IMG/VR virus record: IMGVR_UViG_3300047443_000155
Location: 1 to 21,881 of that record
DNA length: 21,881 bases
Direction: 5' to 3' (one strand)
Source of the DNA: a virus
This document shows positions 5,653-12,902 of the stretch, piece after piece (position 1 is the first letter of the stretch; each line of letters starts with the position of its first letter). The position numbers were made by a program, and so were the translations under genes. Below the pieces are notes generated by a model. It saw only the letters and a program-made list of their open reading frames with translations. It did not search any database and was not told where the DNA came from.

Positions 5653-6389
5653 CCGACTACGAAGAGACTGGCCGCCACTTCGCCAGGGATTTCGCCGCCG
5701 CGACCATGACGGTGCGCCGCGAGGACGGTCTGTTCCGGCACATCGAATGGTCGGCGCCGAAGACCATGAGCAGCCTGACCATCATCACGTGGCCGCACAA
5801 CCTGCTGGTGGCTGGCAGCCACGGCTCGTACCACTTCCAGCGGTGGGGCGACGACGAGGGCGAGATCCTCGACTTCTTCCTCGGTCGCGACCCGCTGAAG
5901 AACCTGCCCGCCTGGGCAAACAAGCTCGCCAACGGCTGGGACTCGGTCCGAGAGTACGACCAGGAGCGCCTGGTCCAGCAGGTCAAGGACGAGTTGGCGC
6001 AGGCGGTCCTCGAGGGCGCGCCGCGAGGGCTGCGGGCTGCTGTCCGTGAGCAGATCCTTGAGAGCGATCAGCTCGGGTCTAAGGACTTGGCGATGCAGCT
6101 GGTCTACGACTTCGAGCACGGCGTGATCTATCGCTCGGAGTGCTCGTGCGGGGCTTCCAAGGACCACGACGACCAGAGCTCGGCGTACACGTGGGAGTTC
6201 TACAAGCATCCCATTCAGCGACTCGACGGAGACCACAAGGTCAAGGTGCGGGAGATCGGCGGCTTCAGTTTCTCGGACATCGGCGACTGGTCGATCCACA
6301 AGCTCAGCTACCACTTCGTCTACCAGTGCCACGCGATCGTGTGGGCCATCGGCCAGTACGACGCCGCCCGTCAGGCGGTGGCCGCGTGA
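5649..6389 (+). CDS. Hypothetical early protein
   Basis: A 246-residue soluble protein I cannot assign. The N-terminal half has alternating strands (MTVRREDGLFRHIEW, SLTIITWPHNLLVAG, YHFQRWGDDEGEILDFFL). It is followed by helices rich in charged residues and by an unusual CSCG pair near residue 176. The C terminus is aromatic-rich and ends in HFVYQCHAIVWAIGQYD. The start at 5649 is chosen because it forms an ATGA overlap with the previous stop; longer upstream readings only shadow that gene. It is probably translationally coupled. Confidence 0.65.
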   Translation: MTDYEETGRHFARDFAAATMTVRREDGLFRHIEWSAPKTMSSLTIITWPHNLLVAGSHGSYHFQRWGDDEGEILDFFLGRDPLKNLPAWANKLANGWDSVREYDQERLVQQVKDELAQAVLEGAPRGLRAAVREQILESDQLGSKDLAMQLVYDFEHGVIYRSECSCGASKDHDDQSSAYTWEFYKHPIQRLDGDHKVKVREIGGFSFSDIGDWSIHKLSYHFVYQCHAIVWAIGQYDAARQAVAA

Positions 6390-6850
6390 ACGCCGCAGAG
6401 TTCAACGCCCTGTACCCGATCGGCACTCCGGTCGTCGCCTACCCGGGCTGCCGCCCGGAGGACGACGCGAACGACGAGCGTCTCGTCACCTTCACCCGCA
6501 GCAGGGCCGAGGTTCTCGGTGGCCACACCGACGTCGTCTGGGTCGACGGGCACGACGCCTGCATCGCCCTCACGCACGTCGACGTGGTGTCGGAGAGCGA
6601 GCCGATCACCGACCTGCCCACGGCCGTCGAGGTCATGGGCGCCCTGCCGATGCCCGCCGGACCGGCATCCGCCACCCCCTGCTGGCACCAGCTCCGCACC
6701 GAGCTGATCCGCATGCTCCGCCCCTACATGCCGGAGACGGCCAGGACCAAGGCAGTCGACCTGGTGGACGAGGTGATCACGGAGGCGCTGCTCGAAGGCG
6801 CGAGGAACCCGTCGCCGCTCAACCTCACCGACAAGGGGGCGACCCGATGA
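6386..6850 (+). CDS. Hypothetical early protein
   Basis: A 154-residue protein starting at GTG 6386, which overlaps the previous stop as GTGA. The N-terminal half looks like a small beta barrel: IGTPVVAYPG, ERLVTFTRSRAEVLGGHT, DVVWVDGHDACIAL. The C-terminal half is helical (TELIRMLRPYMPETARTKAVDLVDEVI). The first part resembles phage proteins that begin 'lyPvGtpV.a.pg' and form an SH3-like fold, but I have no firm family. It is co-translated with its neighbours. Confidence 0.6.
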   Translation: MNAAEFNALYPIGTPVVAYPGCRPEDDANDERLVTFTRSRAEVLGGHTDVVWVDGHDACIALTHVDVVSESEPITDLPTAVEVMGALPMPAGPASATPCWHQLRTELIRMLRPYMPETARTKAVDLVDEVITEALLEGARNPSPLNLTDKGATR

Positions 6851-7044
6851 CCCGCCCGATCTCCGACCTGGACGTGAGCAGCAGCGTGGTGGAGGCGGAT
6901 ACCCGCCTGAACTCGCTGCTCGCCACACCGCCGCTCGGCCACGTCAAGGCCCTGCAGCCCGCCGCCTGGTACGAGCAGGTCTTCGACCTCCTCGCCTGCG
7001 CCCACCCCGAGAACTGCACCTGCACGCCTGAGGAGGCGTTGTGA
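6847..7044 (+). CDS. Small hypothetical protein
   Basis: A 65-residue protein with an acidic N-terminal helix and a C-terminal CAHPENCTC cluster, which could bind one metal ion. It overlaps the previous gene by ATGA and the next by GTGA. No family is recognised. Confidence 0.55.
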   Translation: MTRPISDLDVSSSVVEADTRLNSLLATPPLGHVKALQPAAWYEQVFDLLACAHPENCTCTPEEAL

Positions 7045-7415
7045 CCCTCTCCGAGATCTACCTGAAGGCCGCCGAGGTCATCGAGTCGAACGGCCACGCC
7101 AAGGGCGACTTCTACAGCGTCCCCGAAAGCGGAGTCGGCATCGAGAAGAGCCGCAGCGAGTACCCGGTGTGTGCGGCCGGGGCCCTGTCGGTCGTCATCT
7201 TCGACGACCCGGTCCCGCCCCGCGAAGGAGAAGACGGGCGCGCCGAGTTCGAAGCGGTCGTCGCACGCCTGAACGCCCGCATCGAGGACTTCCACCTGTA
7301 CAGCTTCCACGGCGAGCCGCCCGTGCTGCGGCTGACCGGCTGGAACGACGCCGCCGAACGCACCGCCGCCGACGTCATCGCCGCGTTCGAGCGCACTGCG
7401 AAGGCGGTGGCGTGA
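7041..7415 (+). CDS. DUF6197-like protein, copy 1
   Basis: A 124-residue protein. It follows the pattern of the DUF6197 family: an opening helix with AAEVIESNGHAKGDF, a middle VCAAGALSVVIF segment, and a closing WNDAAERTAADVIAAFERTA helix. The family is frequent in Streptomyces and its phages and has no known function. A second member lies at 8410-8766. The two share NGHxKxDxY near the start and WNDAxxxxxxxA near the end. This copy lacks the Cys seen in NGHCK of the other. The GTG start overlaps the previous stop. Confidence 0.7.
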   Translation: MTLSEIYLKAAEVIESNGHAKGDFYSVPESGVGIEKSRSEYPVCAAGALSVVIFDDPVPPREGEDGRAEFEAVVARLNARIEDFHLYSFHGEPPVLRLTGWNDAAERTAADVIAAFERTAKAVA

Positions 7416-7915
7416 TGGCGACCGTGATCGAACTCCGCCCGCTGGCCGACGACGTCGAGGAATCCCTCATCCAGCTGGACCGGGACTTCGCCGCCGTCTA
7501 CGGCCCCGACATGGGCGTCTGGGCGAAGGGCGTGCGCGGGGAGCTGCTGGAGATGCAGCGGGCCCGCCGTACCGCCGACCGCGAGACGCACCCATTGCAC
7601 CCGCGCCGGGCGTCAGCGTCTCGCCGGCGTAGGCACCTGAAGCAACTCTCGTGGCGTGTCCGCGCGATCGCGCCCGGCGCAGTCACGATCCTGGTCACCC
7701 CGCTTTGGACCGATACCACCGGCACTGGTGTGCGCCACGTTGTCGCCCGCGCCCTCACTGCCGACGGGCAGATCGTCAAGTTCCCGGCTGGCGGATCCAG
7801 GCAGATCACCGCACTCCTACAGGGCGCCTACCCGGGTGCGAACTGGGATCACCCCCAGACCTGGAGTGCCGCCGGTAACACGCTCACCGACCGCATCAGC
7901 AGGGAGGCGGCGTGA
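7415..7915 (+). CDS. Hypothetical early protein
   Basis: A 166-residue protein with a helical acidic N-terminal half (about residues 1-55) and a basic linker (HPRRASASRRRRHLKQ). The C-terminal half is beta-rich (WRVRAIAPGAVTILVTPLW, GVRHVVARALTADGQIVKFP) and ends in a helix with WDHPQTWSAAGN. The ATG at 7415 overlaps the previous stop as TGATG; a GTG one codon earlier is an alternative. The basic linker suggests nucleic-acid contact, which is inference only. No family is recognised. Confidence 0.6.
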   Translation: MATVIELRPLADDVEESLIQLDRDFAAVYGPDMGVWAKGVRGELLEMQRARRTADRETHPLHPRRASASRRRRHLKQLSWRVRAIAPGAVTILVTPLWTDTTGTGVRHVVARALTADGQIVKFPAGGSRQITALLQGAYPGANWDHPQTWSAAGNTLTDRISREAA

Positions 7916-8154
7916 TGGGCATGGAGCTCGCCGACTACAGCCCGAAGCCGCCCACCGCGAAGCAGGACGAGCAGCGCCGGGCCGCGGTCCGCATAGCCGA
8001 CCACATCGGCGCCGGGCATCCGCACCCGCTCGACGAGGCCATGCCGCGCATCGCCGGCGCAGTCCTCGCCAAGGACCCGGCGATCGCCGCCGGAGTGCTG
8101 GAGCTCCTCGCCGCACTCGGCATCCGACCCGACCAGATCCGGAGGACGCCGTGA
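7915..8154 (+). CDS. Small hypothetical helical protein
   Basis: A 79-residue, mainly helical protein. The ATG at 7915 is chosen because GGGAGG at 7902-7907 is spaced seven bases before it; the GTG at 7912 is possible. Ala-rich helices dominate (AMPRIAGAVLAKDPAIAAGV, LELLAALGI). It overlaps the previous gene by TGATG and the next by GTGA. No family is recognised. Confidence 0.55.
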   Translation: MGMELADYSPKPPTAKQDEQRRAAVRIADHIGAGHPHPLDEAMPRIAGAVLAKDPAIAAGVLELLAALGIRPDQIRRTP

Positions 8155-8309
8155 CCGCCCCGGTCCCGGCCCGCCTGTCGCCGATCGCGGGCCTGTTCAA
8201 CCACCTCGTCGCCTGGCTCAACAGCCAGCTCACCGACCGCGCGCTCCTGCTCGAAGCGGAAGTCGCCGTGGCCATCGCCGAAAACCAGCACCTCAAGGAG
8301 GGGCAGTGA
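8151..8309 (+). CDS. Small hypothetical protein
   Basis: A 52-residue protein started by GTG at 8151, with GGAGG at 8141-8145. It is an amphipathic helical peptide (GLFNHLVAWLNSQL, then LLEAEVAVAIAENQHL) without a clear membrane segment. It could be a small inhibitor or adaptor, but there is no direct evidence. Overlaps on both sides place it in the operon. Confidence 0.5.
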   Translation: MTAPVPARLSPIAGLFNHLVAWLNSQLTDRALLLEAEVAVAIAENQHLKEGQ

Positions 8310-8413
8310 AGACGCTCGCCCTCTGCATCACCCCGGCCGTACTGCTCGTCGCGTTCGCCGTCGCCTTCGTCCGCACCTTCTGCACCGTTGAGACGCCCGA
8401 GGAGGACCAGTGA
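8306..8413 (+). CDS. Tiny single-pass membrane protein
   Basis: A 35-residue peptide from GTG 8306 (GTGA overlap with the previous stop) to TGA 8411-8413, which in turn overlaps the next GTG. A Lys at position 2 is followed by a continuous hydrophobic stretch from about residue 4 to 22 (LALCITPAVLLVAFAVAFV), then an acidic tail ending in PEEDQ. This is a standard single transmembrane helix. The double overlap and AAGGAGGGG at 8295-8303 before the GTG support real translation despite the short length. Confidence 0.6.
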   Translation: MKTLALCITPAVLLVAFAVAFVRTFCTVETPEEDQ

Positions 8414-8766
8414 GCACGCTCGCCACCCCCACCGACGCCGAGATAGCCGACCTCCTCGGCAAGGCGGCCGACGTCATCGACACGAACGGGCACTGCAAGC
8501 GCGACCTGTACGACCACAAGCAGGCCGCGGGCGGCACCAAGCCGGCGAACTGCCGGGTCGACATCATCGGCGCCCTCAACATCGCCGCGCACGGCGTACC
8601 CGTGTACACCGGCCGCGACCTCCGGGTCTGGGCTGCCGAGCAGGCCATCCTCAACCGGATCCCCGAGGCGGCGATCGTCACCTGGAACGACGCCAGGGGT
8701 CACGGCAAGCGGGAGGCCGCCAAGCTGCTCCGCGACACCGCGAACGCACTCCGGGAGGCGTCGTGA
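8410..8766 (+). CDS. DUF6197-like protein, copy 2
   Basis: A 118-residue protein with the fuller DUF6197 signature: AADVIDTNGHCKRDLYD near the start, a central CRVDIIGALNIAAHG, and WNDARGHGKREAAKLLRDTA at the end. It is related to the 7041-7415 protein, probably by an old duplication. The Cys in NGHCK and the CRVD motif are kept here. The GTG start overlaps the previous stop and GGAGGA lies at 8401-8406. The function of the family is unknown. Confidence 0.75.
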   Translation: MSTLATPTDAEIADLLGKAADVIDTNGHCKRDLYDHKQAAGGTKPANCRVDIIGALNIAAHGVPVYTGRDLRVWAAEQAILNRIPEAAIVTWNDARGHGKREAAKLLRDTANALREAS

Positions 8767-9089
8767 TGGGCCGGGGCAAGCACCGCGCCAGCGCCGACAA
8801 CAAGCGGCTGCGGCAGCTCCGTCGCGAGGACCGGCAGTACATCCGTCACTGCCACGAACGGTTCGCCGAACTCGGCTGCAGGGTCCGCTACTGGAGGGCT
8901 CGCGCCGAGGTTGCCGAAGGGCGACTGCAGGCGAAGGAGCAGCAGGTCCAGCAGCAGGTCCAGCAACTGATGGCGCGGGACACCGAGCTGGAGGCGCTGC
9001 GACGCCAGTTGAAGGCGGCCAGCGACGACACCGTCGAGACGCAGATCCCGAAGCTCCCCAAGCCCGAACTCGCGGGCGCCACCACCTGA
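8766..9089 (+). CDS. Basic coiled-coil hypothetical protein
   Basis: A 107-residue protein. A strongly basic N terminus is followed by a long heptad-like helix, about residues 40-85, with Gln-rich EQQVQQQVQQL in it. The C terminus is Pro/Lys-rich. It is probably an elongated dimer with nucleic-acid affinity, by composition only. The ATG at 8766 overlaps the previous stop as TGATG, and GGGAGG at 8753-8758 is well spaced. It is the last gene of this tight block; a 12-bp hairpin follows. Confidence 0.6.
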   Translation: MGRGKHRASADNKRLRQLRREDRQYIRHCHERFAELGCRVRYWRARAEVAEGRLQAKEQQVQQQVQQLMARDTELEALRRQLKAASDDTVETQIPKLPKPELAGATT

Positions 9090-9093
9090 CTCG

Positions 9094-9127
9094 CCGACCG
9101 TGCGGCGATCCGCTCCCGCACGGTCGG
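9094..9127 (+). terminator. 12-bp perfect GC hairpin
   Basis: CCGACCGTGCGG (9094-9105) pairs exactly with CCGCACGGTCGG (9116-9127) around a 10-nt loop. It starts four bases after the stop of the coiled-coil gene and lacks a T-tract. It is placed as a U-less terminator or transcript-end stabiliser. Confidence 0.6.
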
Positions 9128-9201
9128 CGGTCCAACGCACAAACCCCCGAGCGCTAGAGACGCCCGGGGATCCGACACCGAGTATCCCATGGAGGGGTCC
9201 A

Positions 9202-9858
9202 GTGACCATCACGGCCGAGACCGTCACCGAGAAGTACGACCCGTCGATCCTCCCGCCGAACTGGTGGTACGAGCTGTTCCGTTGCGTCCGGGCGCGCTGC
9301 GAGTGCGGCAACTCGACGAGCGTTCGCGACGGAGCGCTGGCCACGCACGAGCCGAAGTCGACGTGGGACATGAACGGCCAACGCCGTCCCGTGATCAGCA
9401 ACGCGACTGGAATCGGGTGGACCTGCCGCTACAGCGGACGGACCGTCACCCTGGCCGCCGCCCTGGAGCGGGACAACACCCTGACGCCGGCCGAGCAGTA
9501 CGCCCGGGATGCCACGCTGCGCAGGCTTGAGGCCGGCATCGTGGACTCCGCCCCCGATGGCTACGCCCTGCCGAAGCCGGTCGCCTCCCTGCTCGCGTTC
9601 GCCGAGGCCAACGGCTGGACCGCTCAACAGGCGTGGGCGCCGCGCGACGACGGTTTCGTCCTGAACACCCGAGTAGGTCGAGCAGCCGCAGACGGCTCGA
9701 AGTGGCAGTACGACCTGTCGTACTTCGTCGCCCCGAGTGTCGCCCGCCGGACCTCGTTCGGACTGTGCACGACCCCGGACCGCAGGGCGCCGCACGACAC
9801 CCCCTCGATCAAGGCGATCCGCGCGGTCATCGAGCAGCACCCGGCACCTTCCGCCTGA
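9202..9858 (+). CDS. Hypothetical early protein
   Basis: A 218-residue protein from GTG 9202, chosen because GGAGGGG at 9191-9197 precedes it; longer readings run back through a hairpin. Residues 15-30 are aromatic-rich (PPNWWYELF). CVRARCECG near residue 31 is a Cys cluster. Residues 125-218 resemble a compact domain with a repeated helix-strand pattern (LLAFAEANGWTAQQAW, WQYDLSYFVAPS). No family is recognised. It stands as a single-gene unit between two hairpins (9094-9127 and 9872-9906), unlike its overlapping neighbours. Confidence 0.65.
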   Translation: MTITAETVTEKYDPSILPPNWWYELFRCVRARCECGNSTSVRDGALATHEPKSTWDMNGQRRPVISNATGIGWTCRYSGRTVTLAAALERDNTLTPAEQYARDATLRRLEAGIVDSAPDGYALPKPVASLLAFAEANGWTAQQAWAPRDDGFVLNTRVGRAAADGSKWQYDLSYFVAPSVARRTSFGLCTTPDRRAPHDTPSIKAIRAVIEQHPAPSA

Positions 9859-9871
9859 CCCCCACCAGCCC

Positions 9872-9906
9872 GTCGGCGGGCGTCGATCCCGCATCCGCTC
9901 GCCGAC
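9872..9906 (+). terminator. 11-bp GC hairpin
   Basis: GTCGGCGGGCG (9872-9882) pairs with CGCTCGCCGAC (9896-9906), with one G-T pair and a 13-nt loop. It begins 14 bases after a stop codon and ends 20 bases before the next ATG. No T-tract follows. Confidence 0.55.
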
Positions 9907-9926
9907 GCGACCACTTGGAGAACCCG

Positions 9927-10079
9927 ATGAACGAGCACAACACCGTCGAGACCTTCCAGCCCGCCCTGTTCCCGCTGTCCGCGGTGCAGACCAGCGGCTA
10001 CGCCACCCCCGAGCCCGAGTCGGACATCGACGCCGTCGCCGACGATGAGGCCCCGCAGCCCACAGAGGACGCGGCCTGA
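9927..10079 (+). CDS. Small acidic protein before the sliding clamp
   Basis: A 50-residue, very acidic protein (the tail is mostly Asp/Glu/Ala/Pro) of unknown function. GGAG at 9917-9920 supports the ATG. Its TGA overlaps the clamp ATG (TGATG), so it may serve mainly to couple translation of the clamp or to modulate it. FQPALFPL near residues 10-17 is a short hydrophobic peptide that could be a protein-binding motif; this is speculative. Confidence 0.5.
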   Translation: MNEHNTVETFQPALFPLSAVQTSGYATPEPESDIDAVADDEAPQPTEDAA

Positions 10080-11212
10080 TGCGCCTCACCATCCCGCAGC
10101 CGGAGCTGGCGGACGCCGTCAAGTGGGTCGAGAAGGGGCTGCCCGGCAACCCCCTCTACCCCGTGATGATGACCATGCGCTTCCAGGCCACCGGCGACCG
10201 CCTGCTCATCTCCGGCTGGGACGGCGACACCGCGCTACACGCCGAGCTGGACGCCGACGTCGAGGAGGAAGGCGTCGCGCTGCTGCCGGGGAAGTTCCTG
10301 GCCGGTGTCGTCGGCGCCCTGCGCAAGAGCGATCTGACGATCGAATGCGGCAAGGGGCAGGGGGTCCTGACCGCGCCCGGCGTCCGGGTCGACATCCGCC
10401 CCAGCGACGCGGGCCAGTGGCCGGACCTGCCGACTGCGCCTGCAGTGGCCGGGACGGTGGACGGGCCGGAGTTCATGCGGGCCTACACCCGCATCAAGCC
10501 CGCCTCGGTGAAGCCGAGCGAGGACGAGGTCAACGAGCTCTCCGGCGTCGGCAGCGTGCGCCTGGTGGCTGCGGACGGCGAGCTCCGGCTGGCGACGACC
10601 GACCGCTTCCGGGTCGGCCTGGAGTCCATCGCCTGGACGCCGGCTAGCGAGCTCGGTGACGCGTTCGCGCTCGTGCCGACCCAGGCGATCGAGCGAGTGC
10701 GGCCGTTCGCCAAGAGTCGCCTCACGCTCGCCCTTCCGGCCAACGGCGCCGGTACGGCCGGCCTGAGCGGCGAGGGGCGCGAGGTCGTCACGAAGCTGTC
10801 GATCCCGAAGACCTTCCCGAACGTCGACCGGGCGGTGCCGCAGAAGATCGTAGCCAGCGCCCGCCTGGAAGCGGCCGAGCTGATCGACGCGATCCGCACG
10901 GTCTCCATGGTTAACACGAAGATCACGCGCCCGGTCTGGCTGCGCTTCGACGGCGAGTCCGTGGCCGTCTCGGCGAGCGACATGGACACGGCCGAGGTGC
11001 GGATCGATGCCCGACTGGACGGCGATGTCGGCGAGTTCGAGGTCCCGTTCCGCGGCTACTTCCTGACCGACGGGCTCGCCCAGATCGAGGGCACCGCGCG
11101 GATCGACTTCAGCGGGCCGAAGCGTCCGGCTCTGATCCAGGGCGCCGAGGGCGGCACCTACCGGTACGTCGTGCTGCCGATCGGCGATCCCGGCAGGGCG
11201 TCCGCCACCTGA
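10079..11212 (+). CDS. dnaN: DNA polymerase III beta sliding clamp
   Basis: A 377-residue homologue of the bacterial beta clamp, the ring that tethers polymerase III to DNA. All three clamp domains can be followed. Domain 1 is about 1-125. Domain 2 is about 128-255, with the family-typical LATTDRFRV near 171-179 and the linker TFPNVDRAVP near 245-254. Domain 3 is about 258-371, with FRGYFLTDGL, PKRPALI and a C-terminal YRYVVLPIG matching the conserved clamp tail. The length is normal for the family. No phage DNA polymerase is visible in the window, so it probably works with host polymerase or recombination enzymes. It is coupled to the preceding acidic peptide by TGATG. Confidence 0.9.
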   Translation: MRLTIPQPELADAVKWVEKGLPGNPLYPVMMTMRFQATGDRLLISGWDGDTALHAELDADVEEEGVALLPGKFLAGVVGALRKSDLTIECGKGQGVLTAPGVRVDIRPSDAGQWPDLPTAPAVAGTVDGPEFMRAYTRIKPASVKPSEDEVNELSGVGSVRLVAADGELRLATTDRFRVGLESIAWTPASELGDAFALVPTQAIERVRPFAKSRLTLALPANGAGTAGLSGEGREVVTKLSIPKTFPNVDRAVPQKIVASARLEAAELIDAIRTVSMVNTKITRPVWLRFDGESVAVSASDMDTAEVRIDARLDGDVGEFEVPFRGYFLTDGLAQIEGTARIDFSGPKRPALIQGAEGGTYRYVVLPIGDPGRASAT

Positions 11213-11267
11213 CCAACAACCACAGTCCGCCGTGGTGCGCGCCCCCCTCGCGCTCCGCGGCATCCAG

Positions 11268-11306
11268 GGCCGCCGGGTCCGGATCCCCCCGCTGGACCCG
11301 GCGGCC
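11268..11306 (+). terminator. 13-bp perfect GC hairpin after dnaN
   Basis: GGCCGCCGGGTCC (11268-11280) and GGACCCGGCGGCC (11294-11306) are exact reverse complements with a 13-nt loop. It lies in the 124-bp gap after dnaN. It has no T-tract, as with the other early-region hairpins. Confidence 0.6.
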
Positions 11307-11336
11307 TGCACCTCACGACACCCGAAAGCAGGAACC

Positions 11337-11747
11337 ATGAGCACCAACAGCCCCACCATCCCGCCGGATGTCGCGGCGCACGTCCTCGCCCACTACGGCC
11401 GAGAGGGCGGCTACCAGGCCGGATCGTTCACCACGGACCTTCTCTCGGCCATGGGTAAGGCCGACCCGACGAACCTCGACCGCCTCGCCCTCGGCTTCCC
11501 CGAGTACGTGGCCGCGGTCACCGCCATCCAGTACGACCCGAACGGCGTCGCCCACCTGCAGGACATCGCGGCAGGCGAGGCGGTGGCTGGAGAGAACCCG
11601 GCGCCGCAGTGCCCGGAAGCCCTGATCAACCCGGACACCGGCGACCTCCGCCGCTGTGTCCAGCGCGGCCGCCACGACTGGCACCAGACCCCCGGCGGTA
11701 CCGAGTGGCGCGTCCCTGTCGACTCCTCGATCGAGAGCCCGTGGTGA
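11337..11747 (+). CDS. Hypothetical protein with C/H zinc-like C terminus
   Basis: A 136-residue protein. Residues 8-80 are helical (DVAAHVLAHYG, FTTDLLSAMGKAD, LALGFPEYVAAVTAIQYD). They resemble small phage proteins that begin 'l..hyg..Gg.....F..aLi.a...AD..N...La..FP..v.A'. The C terminus has QCPEALINPDTGDLRRCVQR followed by GRHDWHQ, a Cys-Cys-His-His set that could bind zinc. The ATG at 11337 follows AGGA at 11330-11333, close to the ATG. It overlaps the next gene by GTGA. No function is known to me. Confidence 0.65.
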   Translation: MSTNSPTIPPDVAAHVLAHYGREGGYQAGSFTTDLLSAMGKADPTNLDRLALGFPEYVAAVTAIQYDPNGVAHLQDIAAGEAVAGENPAPQCPEALINPDTGDLRRCVQRGRHDWHQTPGGTEWRVPVDSSIESPW

Positions 11748-11857
11748 GCCCCCTCGCCTGCCGTAACTGCGGCAACACCGCCGGGCCGTTCACCGCCGAC
11801 GGCCGCTGCGAAGACTGCGCCGACGCCGACACCGACACCAGCAAGGACGACGAATGA
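11744..11857 (+). CDS. Mini zinc-ribbon protein
   Basis: A 37-residue protein from GTG 11744 with CRNCGN and CEDCAD, the two knuckles of a minimal zinc ribbon, then a highly acidic tail. It overlaps both neighbours (GTGA, ATGA), which supports translation. It may be an adaptor protein; nothing in the sequence shows its target. Confidence 0.6.
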   Translation: MSPLACRNCGNTAGPFTADGRCEDCADADTDTSKDDE

Positions 11858-12051
11858 CCACCACCATCGAACCCGACGAGCTCGAAGCCCGCATCGAACA
11901 GCTGGAAACCGAGAACGGCGAACTCTCCGACAAGGTCCGCGACCTCGCCGAAGAGCGCGACGAGCTGAAGCGGCGCCACGACGAACTCGAAGAGATGGTC
12001 GACACCGCCAAGGACCTGGTCGACGAGCTGGCTCGGGGGTTGAACCGGTGA
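11854..12051 (+). CDS. Short coiled-coil protein
   Basis: A 65-residue protein that is almost entirely one acidic heptad-repeat helix (LEARIEQLETENGELSDKV, then RDELKRRHDELEEMVDTAK). It should form a parallel coiled-coil dimer or a partner helix. Since it lies directly before and overlaps the exonuclease gene, an accessory role with the recombination proteins is possible, by context only. Confidence 0.65.
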   Translation: MTTTIEPDELEARIEQLETENGELSDKVRDLAEERDELKRRHDELEEMVDTAKDLVDELARGLNR

Positions 12052-12902
12052 CCGCCGCGGTGGAGGTCGACGCCCCGCAGATCGTCGACGGCTTGTCCGC
12101 CGAGGCGTACCACGCCGATAGGACGTCGATCTCCTCGTCCGGCCTGCGCGCCCTCCTCGCACCCGGCTGCCCCGCCCAGTTCAAGTACGACCGCGACCAC
12201 CCGCAGCCGCCGAAGCGCGAGTTCGACCTCGGGCACGCCGCACACCTGTATGTGCTGGGGGAGGGCCCGGAGCTGGAGGTCATCGACTTCCCGGACTGGC
12301 GCAAGAAGGACGCGCAGATCCAGCGCGACGAGGCCTACCTCGCCGGCAAGGTGCCGCTGCTTGTGAAAGACCACGACATGGTCCAGGCGATGGCCGAGGC
12401 GATCCGCCAGCACCCCATCGCCGGCCCGCTGTTCACGCCCGGCAGCGGCGTCGCCGAGCAGTCGATCTACTGGACCGACTCGGCGACCGGGGTCCGCTGC
12501 CGGGTGCGCCCCGACTGGCGGCGCAGCGCGATCGCCGTCGACTACAAGACGATCAAAGACGCGGCGCCGGACACCATCTCCCGCGCCATCAAGGACCGGT
12601 CGTATCACCAGCAAGACGCCTTCTACGTCGACGGCATCGAGGCGGCGGGGCTCGCCCCCGACGGCGCCCGATTCGTCTTCGTCTTCCAGTCAAAGATCGC
12701 CCCCTACCTGATCACGGTTCGCGAACTCACCGATCAGGACCGCGACATCGGCCGCGCCCGCAACGAACGCGCCCTCCGCATCTACGCCGAGTGCACCGCC
12801 AACGACGTCTGGCCCGACTGGACCGGACCCGTCACCGAAATCCCCCAGATCGGAATGCCGAGCTGGGACACCCTCCGACAGGCAGAGGAATACCTGAAGT
12901 GA
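12048..12902 (+). CDS. RecE-like PDDEXK exonuclease
   Basis: A 284-residue nuclease of the PDDEXK superfamily, close to the DUF3799/RecE-type phage exonucleases that degrade 5' strands of dsDNA ends for annealing. Visible motifs in order: SSSGLRALL near 29-37, FDLGHAAHLYVLG (His66) as motif I, VRCRVRPDW with Asp156, VDYKT with Asp165 and Lys167 as the D-ExK core, and QQDAFYVDG (Gln188-Tyr193) as the QxxxY motif. The set is complete, so it should be active. It overlaps the next gene, a RecT-like protein, by GTGA, the usual Exo/annealase pairing for phage recombination. Confidence 0.88.
   Translation: MTAAVEVDAPQIVDGLSAEAYHADRTSISSSGLRALLAPGCPAQFKYDRDHPQPPKREFDLGHAAHLYVLGEGPELEVIDFPDWRKKDAQIQRDEAYLAGKVPLLVKDHDMVQAMAEAIRQHPIAGPLFTPGSGVAEQSIYWTDSATGVRCRVRPDWRRSAIAVDYKTIKDAAPDTISRAIKDRSYHQQDAFYVDGIEAAGLAPDGARFVFVFQSKIAPYLITVRELTDQDRDIGRARNERALRIYAECTANDVWPDWTGPVTEIPQIGMPSWDTLRQAEEYLK

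Noticed and set aside
10235-11359. 374-codon minus-strand ORF opposite dnaN
   Set aside because: The plus strand encodes a full sliding clamp; the minus reading has no recognisable domain and no RBS.
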